Shown here piece after piece: positions 1 to 7,725 of a stretch of DNA of 64,000 bases. Made by a program: the position numbers and the translations under genes. Below the pieces are notes generated by a model. The model did not search any database. It saw nothing but the letters and a program-made list of their open reading frames with translations, and was not told the DNA's origin. Every line of letters begins with the position of its first letter. The first letter of the stretch is position 1. Source of the DNA: Acuticoccus sp. I52.16.1 (GTDB lineage: Bacteria; Pseudomonadota; Alphaproteobacteria; Rhizobiales; Amorphaceae); the NCBI RefSeq assembly GCF_022865125.1, contig NZ_CP094828.1:1674001-1738000 (forward strand), in the 5' to 3' direction.

Positions 1-133
1 GCGCGGCGTCCTCGCGGTCGGAGAAGGCGGGGCGGGTGACGCCGGGCGGGTTGGCGGACATCCGGCGCAGTTCGTCGAACAGGCGTGTGCCGAGGGCCGC
101 GGCGTCACGCCAGTGGGTCTCGTCGGTGGTCAT
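1..133 (-). CDS. N-terminal fragment of a probable M20-family amidohydrolase (hydantoinase/carbamoylase type)
   Basis: Only the first 44 codons are inside the window; the gene continues beyond the left edge. The peptide begins MTTDETHWRDAAAL and continues with a RLFDELRRMSANPPGVTRPAF segment. This resembles the start of Zn-dependent N-carbamoyl-L-amino-acid hydrolases/allantoate amidohydrolases, in which a short helix precedes a 'GVTR(A/P)' turn leading into the peptidase M20 domain. The metal ligands lie outside the window, so the assignment rests on this short stretch alone. It is transcribed in the same direction as the polymerase gene about 300 bp upstream. No convincing Shine-Dalgarno sequence is visible. 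Confidence 0.5.
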   Translation of the reverse strand, partial: MTTDETHWRDAAALGTRLFDELRRMSANPPGVTRPAFSDREDAA

Positions 134-449
134 CGGCCGGCCGTCCTCCGTCTGCTACGGCACAATGGCATGCAATCTCCCTGCCGTTCAAACCACCAGC
201 TGCCGGACCGTCGCCACCGCCCGTCGCCACCGCTCGTCTCCGGCGGCCCTCGCGCATGGCGGTGTCGACGACCGGAGTTCGACAGAGGGGAGTTCCCAGC
301 CGGCGGCGACGGCACGCCGCCTCGCCTCACTCTCGCGGGTCGATGGGCGCGCACGGGCGCCACCGGGGCGCGGTACTCGGGCCGCGCACGCCGCGTGGGG
401 CCGCCCGCGTCGCCCCGCCGCCGCCCGAACGGACCGGCGCGCGCCCCGC
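134..449. other. Intergenic gap, no gene recognised
   Basis: These 316 bases lie between the M20-type gene and the 3' end of the polymerase gene. Several frames are open only because of the high GC content; their peptides are Arg/Ala/Pro-rich and match nothing I recognise. A minus-strand promoter for the M20 gene would be expected here, but no well-spaced -35/-10 pair stands out. Confidence 0.4.
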
Positions 450-1760
450 TTATAGGGCGGCGCGCGCGCGGCGGGCCGACAGGACGATGCGCCGCTCGCC
501 GTAGCCGATGCGGATCGGCCGCGGCGCCGGCGCCAGCACCACCGACGCCTGCGGCGAGGCGAGCCGCAGCAGCGCCACCGTGAAAAGGAAGGCGCCGACG
601 GTATAGGGATACAGGATGTCGATCTCGACGAACGAGCGCAGCAGGAGGAGGACGACGAGCGCGACGGCGAGCACCGCATCCGCCGTCACGCGGGGCCGCA
701 GCGCCGCGCGCACCGCCAGCCCCAGCCCCGCCAGGACCGTCCCGACCAGGAGGGCGAGCCCGACGATGCCGACGCCGACCGCCGCCTGGATGTAGGTGTT
801 GTGGAAGTGGAAGCCGGACTTGCCGGTGATGTAGAACATCTCCCACAGGTATTCCGCCGGTGCGTGCCCGACCCGCCAGAAGGCGTTGTAGCCGCTACCG
901 AACCAGGGCCGCTCCGCCGCCGCCGCGAGCCCCTCCGCCCACAACAGCGTGCGCCCCGTCAGCGTGGTGTCCTTGCCGAAGGCGGCGAGGAAGCTCTCGT
1001 CCGCATCCCCCTGCAACAGCGCGAAGAGCAGCAGCACGGTGAGCGCCAGCGCCGCGAACCCCACCACCACCAGCCGCGGCCCCGGCGCCACGCGGCCCGC
1101 CACGAAAAGCCCCGCCGCGCCCGCCAGCACCGGCACCACGGTCGCCAGCGAGGTTGCCGATTGGGTGCGCACCAGGACCCCGGCGGCGAGGATGCCCACC
1201 ACAAGCGCGAAACCCCTGTGCAGCACCGAGACGCCCTTCATCATCATTCCGACGAGCGCGAACAGCATCCCCAGCGAGCAGAAGAACCCGAGCTGGTTCT
1301 TGGACGCGAACGCGCCGACGAAGCGGTAGGTGCGGTCGACGACGTCGAAGTCGTACCGGCCGATGCCCAGCGAGTAGAGGAGGATGAGGAAGATCCCCAC
1401 CAGCATGCCGTAGACGAGGCCGTAGGGGGAGAGGATGCGCGCCGCGACGATGGCACAGAACACCGTCGTCCCGTACTGGATCGCCGCGCGCAGGGTCGTC
1501 CCCGGCGCGTCCGACCACAGCGTCGAGGCGAACGCGAAGGCGGTGAAGCCCAGGACGCCCAGCATCGGCCACACGTGCCGCAGCAGGATGCGTGGCTCCA
1601 CCACCACCGGCACCAGCCACACCGCATAGAGCGCCAGGATCGACACCTTCCCGAACTGCACCGAATGCGCCAGCACGAAGCACGACACCGTCAGCGCGAA
1701 CACCGCATAAGGTCCGTTCGCGGGCGGGCGGGTGACGAGTTCGCGGGGGAAGTGGCGCAT
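450..1760 (-). CDS. O-antigen ligase/ExoQ-like polysaccharide polymerase, Wzy_C family
   Basis: Polytopic inner-membrane protein of 436 residues, expected to polymerise or ligate lipid-linked repeat units on the periplasmic face. About ten hydrophobic segments are visible. A loop near residues 270-300 contains KDTTLTGRTLLW, the characteristic ExoQ-type motif before the large periplasmic loop, followed by a GSGYNAFW motif and a HFHNTYIQ segment that supplies the conserved histidine region of Wzy_C proteins. It ends with a basic cytoplasmic tail. It lies just downstream of a GH16 glycanase on the same strand and diverges from a block of glycosyltransferase, pyruvyl transferase and flippase genes, so it most likely acts as the polymerase of this exopolysaccharide. 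Polymerase versus ligase cannot be decided from sequence. Confidence 0.85.
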   Translation of the reverse strand: MRHFPRELVTRPPANGPYAVFALTVSCFVLAHSVQFGKVSILALYAVWLVPVVVEPRILLRHVWPMLGVLGFTAFAFASTLWSDAPGTTLRAAIQYGTTVFCAIVAARILSPYGLVYGMLVGIFLILLYSLGIGRYDFDVVDRTYRFVGAFASKNQLGFFCSLGMLFALVGMMMKGVSVLHRGFALVVGILAAGVLVRTQSATSLATVVPVLAGAAGLFVAGRVAPGPRLVVVGFAALALTVLLLFALLQGDADESFLAAFGKDTTLTGRTLLWAEGLAAAAERPWFGSGYNAFWRVGHAPAEYLWEMFYITGKSGFHFHNTYIQAAVGVGIVGLALLVGTVLAGLGLAVRAALRPRVTADAVLAVALVVLLLLRSFVEIDILYPYTVGAFLFTVALLRLASPQASVVLAPAPRPIRIGYGERRIVLSARRARAAL

Positions 1761-1776
1761 CGCCGGGCGCGCCCCG

Positions 1777-2619
1777 CTACCAGCCGGTCCAGCCGGCGGA
1801 GCAGCTCAGCGAGCCTTCGAAGAGGCAGCGCTCGCCCACCGGCGTGAAGCCGACACGGTCGACCACCATGGTGCGCTCCTCGATCGTGTCGTCCTTCGGC
1901 CCCAGCCAGCCGGACATGCCCTTCGCCCCGTTCCAGAGGCTGAAATAGACCTTCTGCTCGGCATCCGGGACGTCGGCGCGGCGGACCTCGCGCATCAGCG
2001 CGCCGTTGACGTACCAGCGCAGCCGGCCCTCGGTCCATTCGAACGCGTAGTCAATCAGCGCCTCGTCCGCGGGCCGCGGCACGGCGACCTTCTCCTGGTT
2101 CTCGCCCTTGCCGTCGGAATAATAGTTGGCGTCGAAGCGCGCCGTGTCGCGGCCGAGGATCTCGACGTCGATCTCGTCGTGCGCGGGATCGCCGGTGTAG
2201 GTGAAGAAGGCCGAGTTGAGCCCGCTCCCCTTCGCGGCCTTCATGCGCGCCTCGTAGAGGCCGTAGCCGTAGGCTTCACGGGTCTGGATCTCGGCGCAGC
2301 GGTAGGGCCGCGTCGCCTTGCCGTCGCCGGCGGCGGTCTCCTCGCGCTTCAGCGTCAGGGTGAGCCGCCCGTCCGCCACGTCGAGCCCGGAGCGGGTCCA
2401 GATGCAGTTCTGGTGGGCGCCGTTGGTCCACCCGTCGGACACGAACCAGCGCTTGCCGTCCAAACTGTCGAAATCGTCGAAGAAGCCGTCGGCGGCGGCT
2501 GGGCCGGCCACGGCAGAGAAGGTCGGGGCGGTGAAGAACGCGGCGGTGAAGAACGCGGCGGTGAAGAACGCGGCGGTGAAGATCGTGGTCAGGGCCGCGC
2601 CGAATGTCGAACGTCGCAC
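1777..2619 (-). CDS. Secreted GH16 endo-beta-glycanase (ExoK-like)
   Basis: Glycoside hydrolase family 16 enzyme of 280 residues, of the type that trims beta-linked exopolysaccharide outside the cell. The catalytic signature EIDVEI is at residues 149-154, with E149 and E153 as nucleophile and acid/base, and the typical FFTYTG strand lies just before it. I place the start at a GTG because GAGGAG sits seven bases upstream and the resulting N-terminus MRRSTFGAAL opens a Sec signal peptide ending near AGPAAA (residue 43). The frame stays open to an ATG 153 bases upstream, but that extension looks non-coding. The hydrophobic core of the signal peptide is built from a tandem FFTAA repeat encoded by 15-bp DNA units. 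It is probably co-transcribed with the downstream polymerase (16-bp gap). A similar GH16 gene lies at the other end of the locus. Confidence 0.85.
   Translation of the reverse strand: MRRSTFGAALTTIFTAAFFTAAFFTAAFFTAPTFSAVAGPAAADGFFDDFDSLDGKRWFVSDGWTNGAHQNCIWTRSGLDVADGRLTLTLKREETAAGDGKATRPYRCAEIQTREAYGYGLYEARMKAAKGSGLNSAFFTYTGDPAHDEIDVEILGRDTARFDANYYSDGKGENQEKVAVPRPADEALIDYAFEWTEGRLRWYVNGALMREVRRADVPDAEQKVYFSLWNGAKGMSGWLGPKDDTIEERTMVVDRVGFTPVGERCLFEGSLSCSAGWTGW
2531..2590. repeat. In-frame 15-bp tandem repeat in a GH16 signal peptide
   Basis: The unit gtgaagaacgcggcg occurs three times without mismatch (2531-2575) and is followed by a degenerate fourth copy. On the minus strand it encodes repeated Phe-Phe-Thr-Ala-Ala in the hydrophobic core of the signal peptide. 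The unit is a multiple of three, so gain or loss of copies would lengthen or shorten the core without a frameshift. Confidence 0.9.
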
Positions 2620-2764
2620 GCCAATACTCCTCGTCGAGGTTCCGGCGGCCAAGGTGCCACCGCCGCCGCGACGGGGAGCCAACATTTGATAATGCGCTGC
2701 GACATGGGTGGGCGTCTCCTCTCGGCGGTGCGGCCGAGGAGGCCGCGTTTCGTCCGGGAGCGCC

Positions 2765-3850
2765 ATGAACATCCTTTTCGCCGGCGGTAACGGCTACCTG
2801 CCCGAGATGAGCGGCGGCGTGCAGTCCAGCACGGACCACCTGGTGCGCCAGTGCGCCGCCGCCGGGCACGATGTGAGCGTCCTCGCCGCGCTCTTCGGGA
2901 GCTCCACCTTCGGCCTGAGACAACGGCTGAAGCTGAAGCTCTCGCCCTCGCCGATCGTCACCGACCGCACGCTGGGCTACCCGGTGATGCGCGCCTGGTT
3001 CCCCTGGCAGGACGCCGCCGGCGCGGCGGTGCGTCAGGCGCGGCCCGATGTCGCGGTGGTGCAGTGCCACAAGGCGGCGCTGGTGGGCGAGGCGCTCGCC
3101 CGGCTCGGCGTGCCGGTGGTGGTCTACCTGCGAAACGTCGAGTACCACGAGCTGGGCGGCGACCTGCGGACGCTGAAGAACGCCCGCTACATCGCCAATT
3201 CCGCGTTCACCGCCCGCGCCTACGAGGCCGAGTTCGGCATCGCCTCCACCGTGATCCCGCCGACCATCGACCCGGCGAAGTACACGACCGAGACGACCCG
3301 CGCGCTGGTGACCTTCGTCAACGTCTACCCCGAGAAGGGCTTCGAGAAGGCGGTGGAGATCGCGCGGGCGTGCCCGGACATCCCGTTCCAGTTCTGCGAG
3401 AGCTGGCGGCTCGACGATGCGCACCTCGCCCGCGTGAAGGCGGTGCTCGATCCGCTCTCCAACGTCACCTTCCGCCGCCGCACCGACGACATGACGTCGG
3501 TCTACGGGCGCACCGCGATCCTGCTGGCGCCCTCCAAGTGGGAGGAGGCCTGGGGGCGCGTGGCGTCCGAGGCGCATTGCAGCGGCATCCCGGTGCTGGG
3601 CTCCACCCGCGGCGGCCTGCCCGAGGCGATCGGCGACGGTGGCCTGACCTTGGACTACGACGCACCGCTGGCCGACTGGGTCGCGGCCCTGCGCCGCATG
3701 TGGGACGACGCGGCCGCCTACGCCGCCCTGTCGGACGCCGCGCGGCGCCATGCGGCCCGGCCGGCGATGGACCCGGCGCAACAGTTCGCAACCTTCCTCG
3801 GCGTGCTCGACGATGCTCGCAGGCCAACTGTCGATCTCGCGGCGGCCTGA
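2765..3850 (+). CDS. Family 4 glycosyltransferase
   Basis: Predicted cytoplasmic GT-B fold glycosyltransferase of 361 residues, transferring a sugar from an NDP-sugar to the lipid-linked exopolysaccharide intermediate. The N-terminal half opens with MNILFAGGNGYLPEMSGGVQ, the acceptor-side glycine-rich loop typical of GT4. The C-terminal half carries the donor-binding region: LLAPSKWEEAWGRVASEA followed by GIPVLGSTRGGLPEAIGDGG, which includes the E-x7-E-like pattern of retaining GT4 enzymes. The ATG is preceded by GGGAG at suitable spacing. It diverges from the GH16 gene upstream and overlaps the next glycosyltransferase by 38 bases, so the two are translationally linked. The donor sugar cannot be predicted. 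Confidence 0.87.
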   Translation: MNILFAGGNGYLPEMSGGVQSSTDHLVRQCAAAGHDVSVLAALFGSSTFGLRQRLKLKLSPSPIVTDRTLGYPVMRAWFPWQDAAGAAVRQARPDVAVVQCHKAALVGEALARLGVPVVVYLRNVEYHELGGDLRTLKNARYIANSAFTARAYEAEFGIASTVIPPTIDPAKYTTETTRALVTFVNVYPEKGFEKAVEIARACPDIPFQFCESWRLDDAHLARVKAVLDPLSNVTFRRRTDDMTSVYGRTAILLAPSKWEEAWGRVASEAHCSGIPVLGSTRGGLPEAIGDGGLTLDYDAPLADWVAALRRMWDDAAAYAALSDAARRHAARPAMDPAQQFATFLGVLDDARRPTVDLAAA

Positions 3851-4913
3851 GGCCGCGGCGCGCGCCCCCTCGCGCCGCGGCACCCGCCGCCCCATCCTCG
3901 CGCTGAAGCCGCTGTCGGCGGACGGGAACGCCTTTTCCGGCGCCTTCTCCGGTCACCTCGACCCCGCGTTCGACCGCGTCGCGTTCGAGTGGGACGGCCT
4001 CGGCCGACGCGCGTACGACGCCGTCGTCTTCCACTGGCCGACCGAGTTCTTCCGTCCGACGCGGCGCAAGGAGACGCTGGCGTTCCTGGCGCGGATGGCG
4101 CTCGACCGGCTGCGCGGCACGCGCTTCGTCTGGGTGGCGCACAACCTCGCCCCGCATGACGGCGGCAGCCGCGCCTCGGCGACGACGCGCGACCTCTTCC
4201 TGCGCCAGCTCGACGGGGTGATCTACCTGTCGCAGCAGTCGCGCCGGGAGGCCGAGCGGCTCTATCCCGTGCTCGCCGGCAAGCCTTCTCTGGTGACGGT
4301 CCACGGCCGCTACGACGACACCGCGGTCCCCGCGTCGCCGCACCGCGCGGGCACCGGCCGGCTCCTCACCTTCGGCCTCATCCGCGCTTATAAGAACGCC
4401 GCCGGCCTCGTGCGAGCGGCCCACGGGGTGAGGACCGCCCCGTTCGCCCTCACCGTCGCCGGCACCCCGTTCGAGGATGGGCTAGTGGACGAGATCGTCG
4501 CCGCCGCCCGGGGCGACCCGCGCGTGACGCTCGACATCCGCGATGCGTTGATGCCGGCGGACGAGCTGGAGCGGCTGATCGACGCCCACGACGCGGTGGT
4601 GATGCCGTACACGCAAATCCTCAACTCCGGCGTGGCGCTGCACGCGCTGGCGCGCAACCGGCCGATCCTCGCGCCGCGGCTGGGGAGCCTGCCGGAGGTC
4701 GCGGAGGCGGTCGGCCCGGACTTCGTGCATCTCTACGACGGGCCCATCCGCGCCGAAGTGATCGACACCTTCCTCGCCGCCATCGCCGGGCGCGACCTCG
4801 GCACCGCGGATCTCTCGGCCTTCGGGTGGGACCGGGTCGGCGGCGACGTCAGCGCCTTCATCGCCGGGCTCCTCGAGCTGCCGGCCAGCGAACTCTCAGG
4901 ACATCCAGCATGA
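3813..4913 (+). CDS. GT-B type glycosyltransferase of the exopolysaccharide locus
   Basis: A 366-residue predicted glycosyltransferase, second in the four-gene run. The N-terminal domain contains DAVVFHWPTEFF and TRFVWVAHNLAPHD, strand-loop elements seen in GT-B enzymes of the GumK/ExoU-like type. The C-terminal domain has a TFGLIRAYKNAAGL donor-site loop and VVMPYTQILNSGVALHALARNRPILAP, matching the conserved nucleotide-sugar binding helix. I chose the ATG inside the end of the preceding gene; an upstream ATG in the same frame would give a much longer overlap and an Arg/Ser-rich leader without family features. Its stop overlaps the next start as ATGA. The specific linkage is unknown. Confidence 0.8.
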   Translation: MLAGQLSISRRPEAAARAPSRRGTRRPILALKPLSADGNAFSGAFSGHLDPAFDRVAFEWDGLGRRAYDAVVFHWPTEFFRPTRRKETLAFLARMALDRLRGTRFVWVAHNLAPHDGGSRASATTRDLFLRQLDGVIYLSQQSRREAERLYPVLAGKPSLVTVHGRYDDTAVPASPHRAGTGRLLTFGLIRAYKNAAGLVRAAHGVRTAPFALTVAGTPFEDGLVDEIVAAARGDPRVTLDIRDALMPADELERLIDAHDAVVMPYTQILNSGVALHALARNRPILAPRLGSLPEVAEAVGPDFVHLYDGPIRAEVIDTFLAAIAGRDLGTADLSAFGWDRVGGDVSAFIAGLLELPASELSGHPA

Positions 4914-6169
4914 TGCAGGACCAGGCCCTCGCCACTCTCTCGCGCGGGATGGGTGCGCTCGCCTCGGCCAGGGGCGCGCCGTGGGCGTTGATCATCCCCG
5001 CCTCCAGCCACGGCAGCCTCGGCGACGCGGCGATGGCGATCGTGGCGCGCGACGAGCTGCGCGCCCGCGGCATGCGCGTGTGTCTGCTGGCGGACGACAC
5101 CTGGCCCGCCCTCGCCGGCTTCGACGCCTACGTGCCGGCGGACCGGTATCTGTTCCACGGCGGCCGCCGCACCTTCGTCGAGCTGATGTGGCGCACCCGC
5201 GCGGTGAGCGCCGTGACGCTGATCGGCGCCGACATCCTGGACGGGGTCTACAACCCGCATTCGGTGCTGCGACGCCTGAAGATCCTCTCCGCGCTGGCGC
5301 GGCGCGGGTGCGAGGCGACGATCCTCGGCTCCAGCTTCAACGAGACGCCGAACCCGGTGTGCGTCGAGGCGCTGCGGCGGTTGCCGGCGAACGTCGCCGT
5401 CAAGGCGCGCGAGCCGGTCTCGCGCGAGCGCATGGTGGCGCACCTCGGCCGGCCGGTCGATCTCGTCGCCGACCTCGCCTTCCTCTGCCCGGCCGACACG
5501 GCCGGCGCGCGGGACGGCCTCGCCTTCGTCGCCGGGGCGGGGGAGGCGGGCCGCAAGGTGATCGCGCTGACGGCGAACTTCATCGTCGCGGCGCGGGTGG
5601 AGGGGTTCGAGGCGGCCCACGTGCCGCTCGTGAAAGCGCTGATCGCGGCCGGCCATTCGGTGGCGCTGGTCCCGCACGACACGCGCAAGTCGGACTCGGA
5701 CGCCGCGTTGCTGACGCGGATCGCCGACCGGCTGAGCGAGAGCGAGCGCGCCCACACCCACCTCGTTCCACCCGACCATCCGGAGCGGGTGAAGGCGATC
5801 TTGGGCGCGTGCGACTTCGCCATCACCAGCCGGATGCATGCCGCGATCCTGGCGATGGGGGCGGGCGTGCCGGCCTTCTCGTTCGGCTACCAGGGAAAAT
5901 TCGAGGGGCTGATGGACCTCCTCGGCCTCTCCGAGGAGGGCATGCTGCACCAGCCGGCCGCCCTGGTCGCCGATCCGGAGGGGATCGCCGCGGCGGTGCT
6001 GCAACGCCTCGCCGACCGGGACCGGCTCGCCGCGATCCTGGAGAGGCACCTGCCCGACGTGCGGGCGATGTCGCGCGACAACTTCGCCGGCCTCGGCGCC
6101 GGGGCCGGCGCCGGCGCCGGCGCCGAGCGGCCGGGCGCGACCGTCGCGCCGGAGCGGCGGGCGGCATGA
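4910..6169 (+). CDS. Polysaccharide pyruvyl transferase family protein
   Basis: A 419-residue protein of the PS_pyruv_trans (CsaB/WcaK/ExoV-like) family, which adds pyruvate ketals from phosphoenolpyruvate to sugar residues of exopolysaccharides. Visible family elements are an N-terminal SHGSLGDAAMAIVARDELR segment equivalent to the 'GN.GD' loop, a central LGSSFNETPNP and VKAREPVSRERM region, and a C-terminal DFAITSRMHAAILAMGAGVPAFSFGYQGKFEGL block carrying the conserved R-x-H motif. The last 25 residues are a low-complexity Gly-Ala run and are probably disordered. It starts in a 4-base ATGA overlap with the preceding glycosyltransferase, and the flippase follows 31 bases on. Pyruvylation would give the polymer negative charge, as in succinoglycan. 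Confidence 0.85.
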   Translation: MMQDQALATLSRGMGALASARGAPWALIIPASSHGSLGDAAMAIVARDELRARGMRVCLLADDTWPALAGFDAYVPADRYLFHGGRRTFVELMWRTRAVSAVTLIGADILDGVYNPHSVLRRLKILSALARRGCEATILGSSFNETPNPVCVEALRRLPANVAVKAREPVSRERMVAHLGRPVDLVADLAFLCPADTAGARDGLAFVAGAGEAGRKVIALTANFIVAARVEGFEAAHVPLVKALIAAGHSVALVPHDTRKSDSDAALLTRIADRLSESERAHTHLVPPDHPERVKAILGACDFAITSRMHAAILAMGAGVPAFSFGYQGKFEGLMDLLGLSEEGMLHQPAALVADPEGIAAAVLQRLADRDRLAAILERHLPDVRAMSRDNFAGLGAGAGAGAGAERPGATVAPERRAA

Positions 6170-6200
6170 GCGGCGGCCCCCTCCACCGCGCGAGCTGCCG

Positions 6201-7697
6201 ATGAGCGGGTCCCTCGCACGGGTGGCGCTTCGCGGCGGCGCGTTCACGGCGCTCGCGCAGGTCGGCAAGATCGGCGTGACGATGGGGTCGGTCGTCGTCC
6301 TGGCGCGACTGCTGGGGCCGACGGACTTCGGCCTCGTCGCCGCCATCGCGCCGATCGTCGCCTTCATGGGTCTGTTTCAGAACCTCGGGCTTCAACAGGC
6401 GATCGTGCAGCGCAAGGAGATCGACCGGGCGCTCCTCAACCAGGCCTTCTGGGTCAGCGGCGCGGTGGGATTGCTGGCGACGGCGATCGTGATCGCGCTC
6501 GCCCCCACCGCCGCCGCCTTCTACGGCGACGCGCGGATCGCCGGGCTGATGCGGTTGGTCAGCGTGTCGCTGTTGCTGGGGAGCCTGTGCACGGTGCCGA
6601 TGGCCCTGTTGGCGCGGCGGCTCCGGTTCGCCGTCCTCGCCCTCTACGAGTTCCTCGTGGCGCTCACGGCGTTCGTCGCGGCGGCCGCCGGCGCGCTCGC
6701 CGGCCTCGGCCCCTACGCGCTGGTCACGTCGACCATCGTCGCCGCGGGCCTGGGACTGGCGCTGGTGTGGGGGATGGCGCCCTTCCGCCCGGGCGCGCCG
6801 CCGCGGCGCGTTGACGGGGCGCTGATGAAATTCGGGGCGAACCTCACCGGCTTCAATCTCGTCAACTTCTTCGCCCGCAACGCGGACAACGTGCTGATCG
6901 GCCGCTACGTCGGCCTCACCGCGCTGGGCCTCTACGACCGGGCCTACAAGCTGATGCTCTTCCCGGTGCAGAACATCAACTACCCGCTGACGCGCATGAT
7001 GGTCCCGCTGCTGAGCCGCATCCAGGACGACAAGGCGCGCCTGCGGGCGGTGTTCTGCCAGGTCAACTGGGCGCTGGCGCTGGCGATTATGCCGGGCATC
7101 GCCACCCTGGCGATGTGCGCCGAGGAGACCATCGGCGTCCTCTTCGGGCCGGAGTGGGCCGGCGTGGCGCCGATCTTCGCCTGGCTCGCGGTGGCGAGCT
7201 TCATGCAGCCGGTGACCAACAACAACGGCTGGATCTTCATCTCCCAGGGGCGCACGGACGTCATGTTCCGGCTCGGCGTCTGCACCTCGCTGGTGACGGT
7301 GGCGGCGTTCGCGATCGGCCTGCCCTGGGGGGCGGAAGGTGTCGCCGCGTCCTATGCGGTCAGCGCCTACGTCCTACGCCTGCCGCTGCTCCTGGTGGTG
7401 CTCGACCGGGTCGGACCGGTGCGCGGGATGGACCTCGGCGCGATGGTGCTGGTGCCGGGCGCCGCCGCGCTGGCGAGCGCGCTCGCCCTCCCCTTCCTGG
7501 TCGATCTCGCCGGGTCGCGGAGCGACCTCGTCACGCTGATCGTCGCCGGCGTCCTCAACTATGCGCTGGCGCTCGCCGCGGTGCTGCTGGTGCCGTCGGC
7601 GCGGCGCACCCTCGTCGCGCTGGTCCAGCGGCTGCGGCTGTCCCTGGCCGGTGGCACGCCCGGCACCCCGGGCGTGAGCACACTGGCCGACGCCTGA
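6201..7697 (+). CDS. Wzx/ExoT-like polysaccharide flippase (MOP superfamily)
   Basis: A 498-residue integral membrane protein with about 12-14 hydrophobic segments. It begins RVALRGGAFTALAQVGKIGV and has the LLGPTDFGLVAAI motif after the first helix, typical of the lipopolysaccharide biosynthesis/RfbX-Wzx family. Its role would be to flip undecaprenyl-linked repeat units across the inner membrane for the polymerase. A central segment, NLVNFFARNADNVLIGRYVG, is also characteristic of the polysaccharide-synthesis branch. It is the last gene of the four-gene run and is convergent with the second GH16 gene. The C-terminal 30 residues are polar and probably cytoplasmic. Confidence 0.88.
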   Translation: MSGSLARVALRGGAFTALAQVGKIGVTMGSVVVLARLLGPTDFGLVAAIAPIVAFMGLFQNLGLQQAIVQRKEIDRALLNQAFWVSGAVGLLATAIVIALAPTAAAFYGDARIAGLMRLVSVSLLLGSLCTVPMALLARRLRFAVLALYEFLVALTAFVAAAAGALAGLGPYALVTSTIVAAGLGLALVWGMAPFRPGAPPRRVDGALMKFGANLTGFNLVNFFARNADNVLIGRYVGLTALGLYDRAYKLMLFPVQNINYPLTRMMVPLLSRIQDDKARLRAVFCQVNWALALAIMPGIATLAMCAEETIGVLFGPEWAGVAPIFAWLAVASFMQPVTNNNGWIFISQGRTDVMFRLGVCTSLVTVAAFAIGLPWGAEGVAASYAVSAYVLRLPLLLVVLDRVGPVRGMDLGAMVLVPGAAALASALALPFLVDLAGSRSDLVTLIVAGVLNYALALAAVLLVPSARRTLVALVQRLRLSLAGGTPGTPGVSTLADA

Positions 7698-7725
7698 CGC
7701 CGGCGAGGCGGGAGCGAGGCCTCGA

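Noticed and set aside
2531-2590. Tandem repeats as a CRISPR array
   Set aside because: Units are 15 bp, adjacent without spacers, and lie within a signal-peptide coding region.
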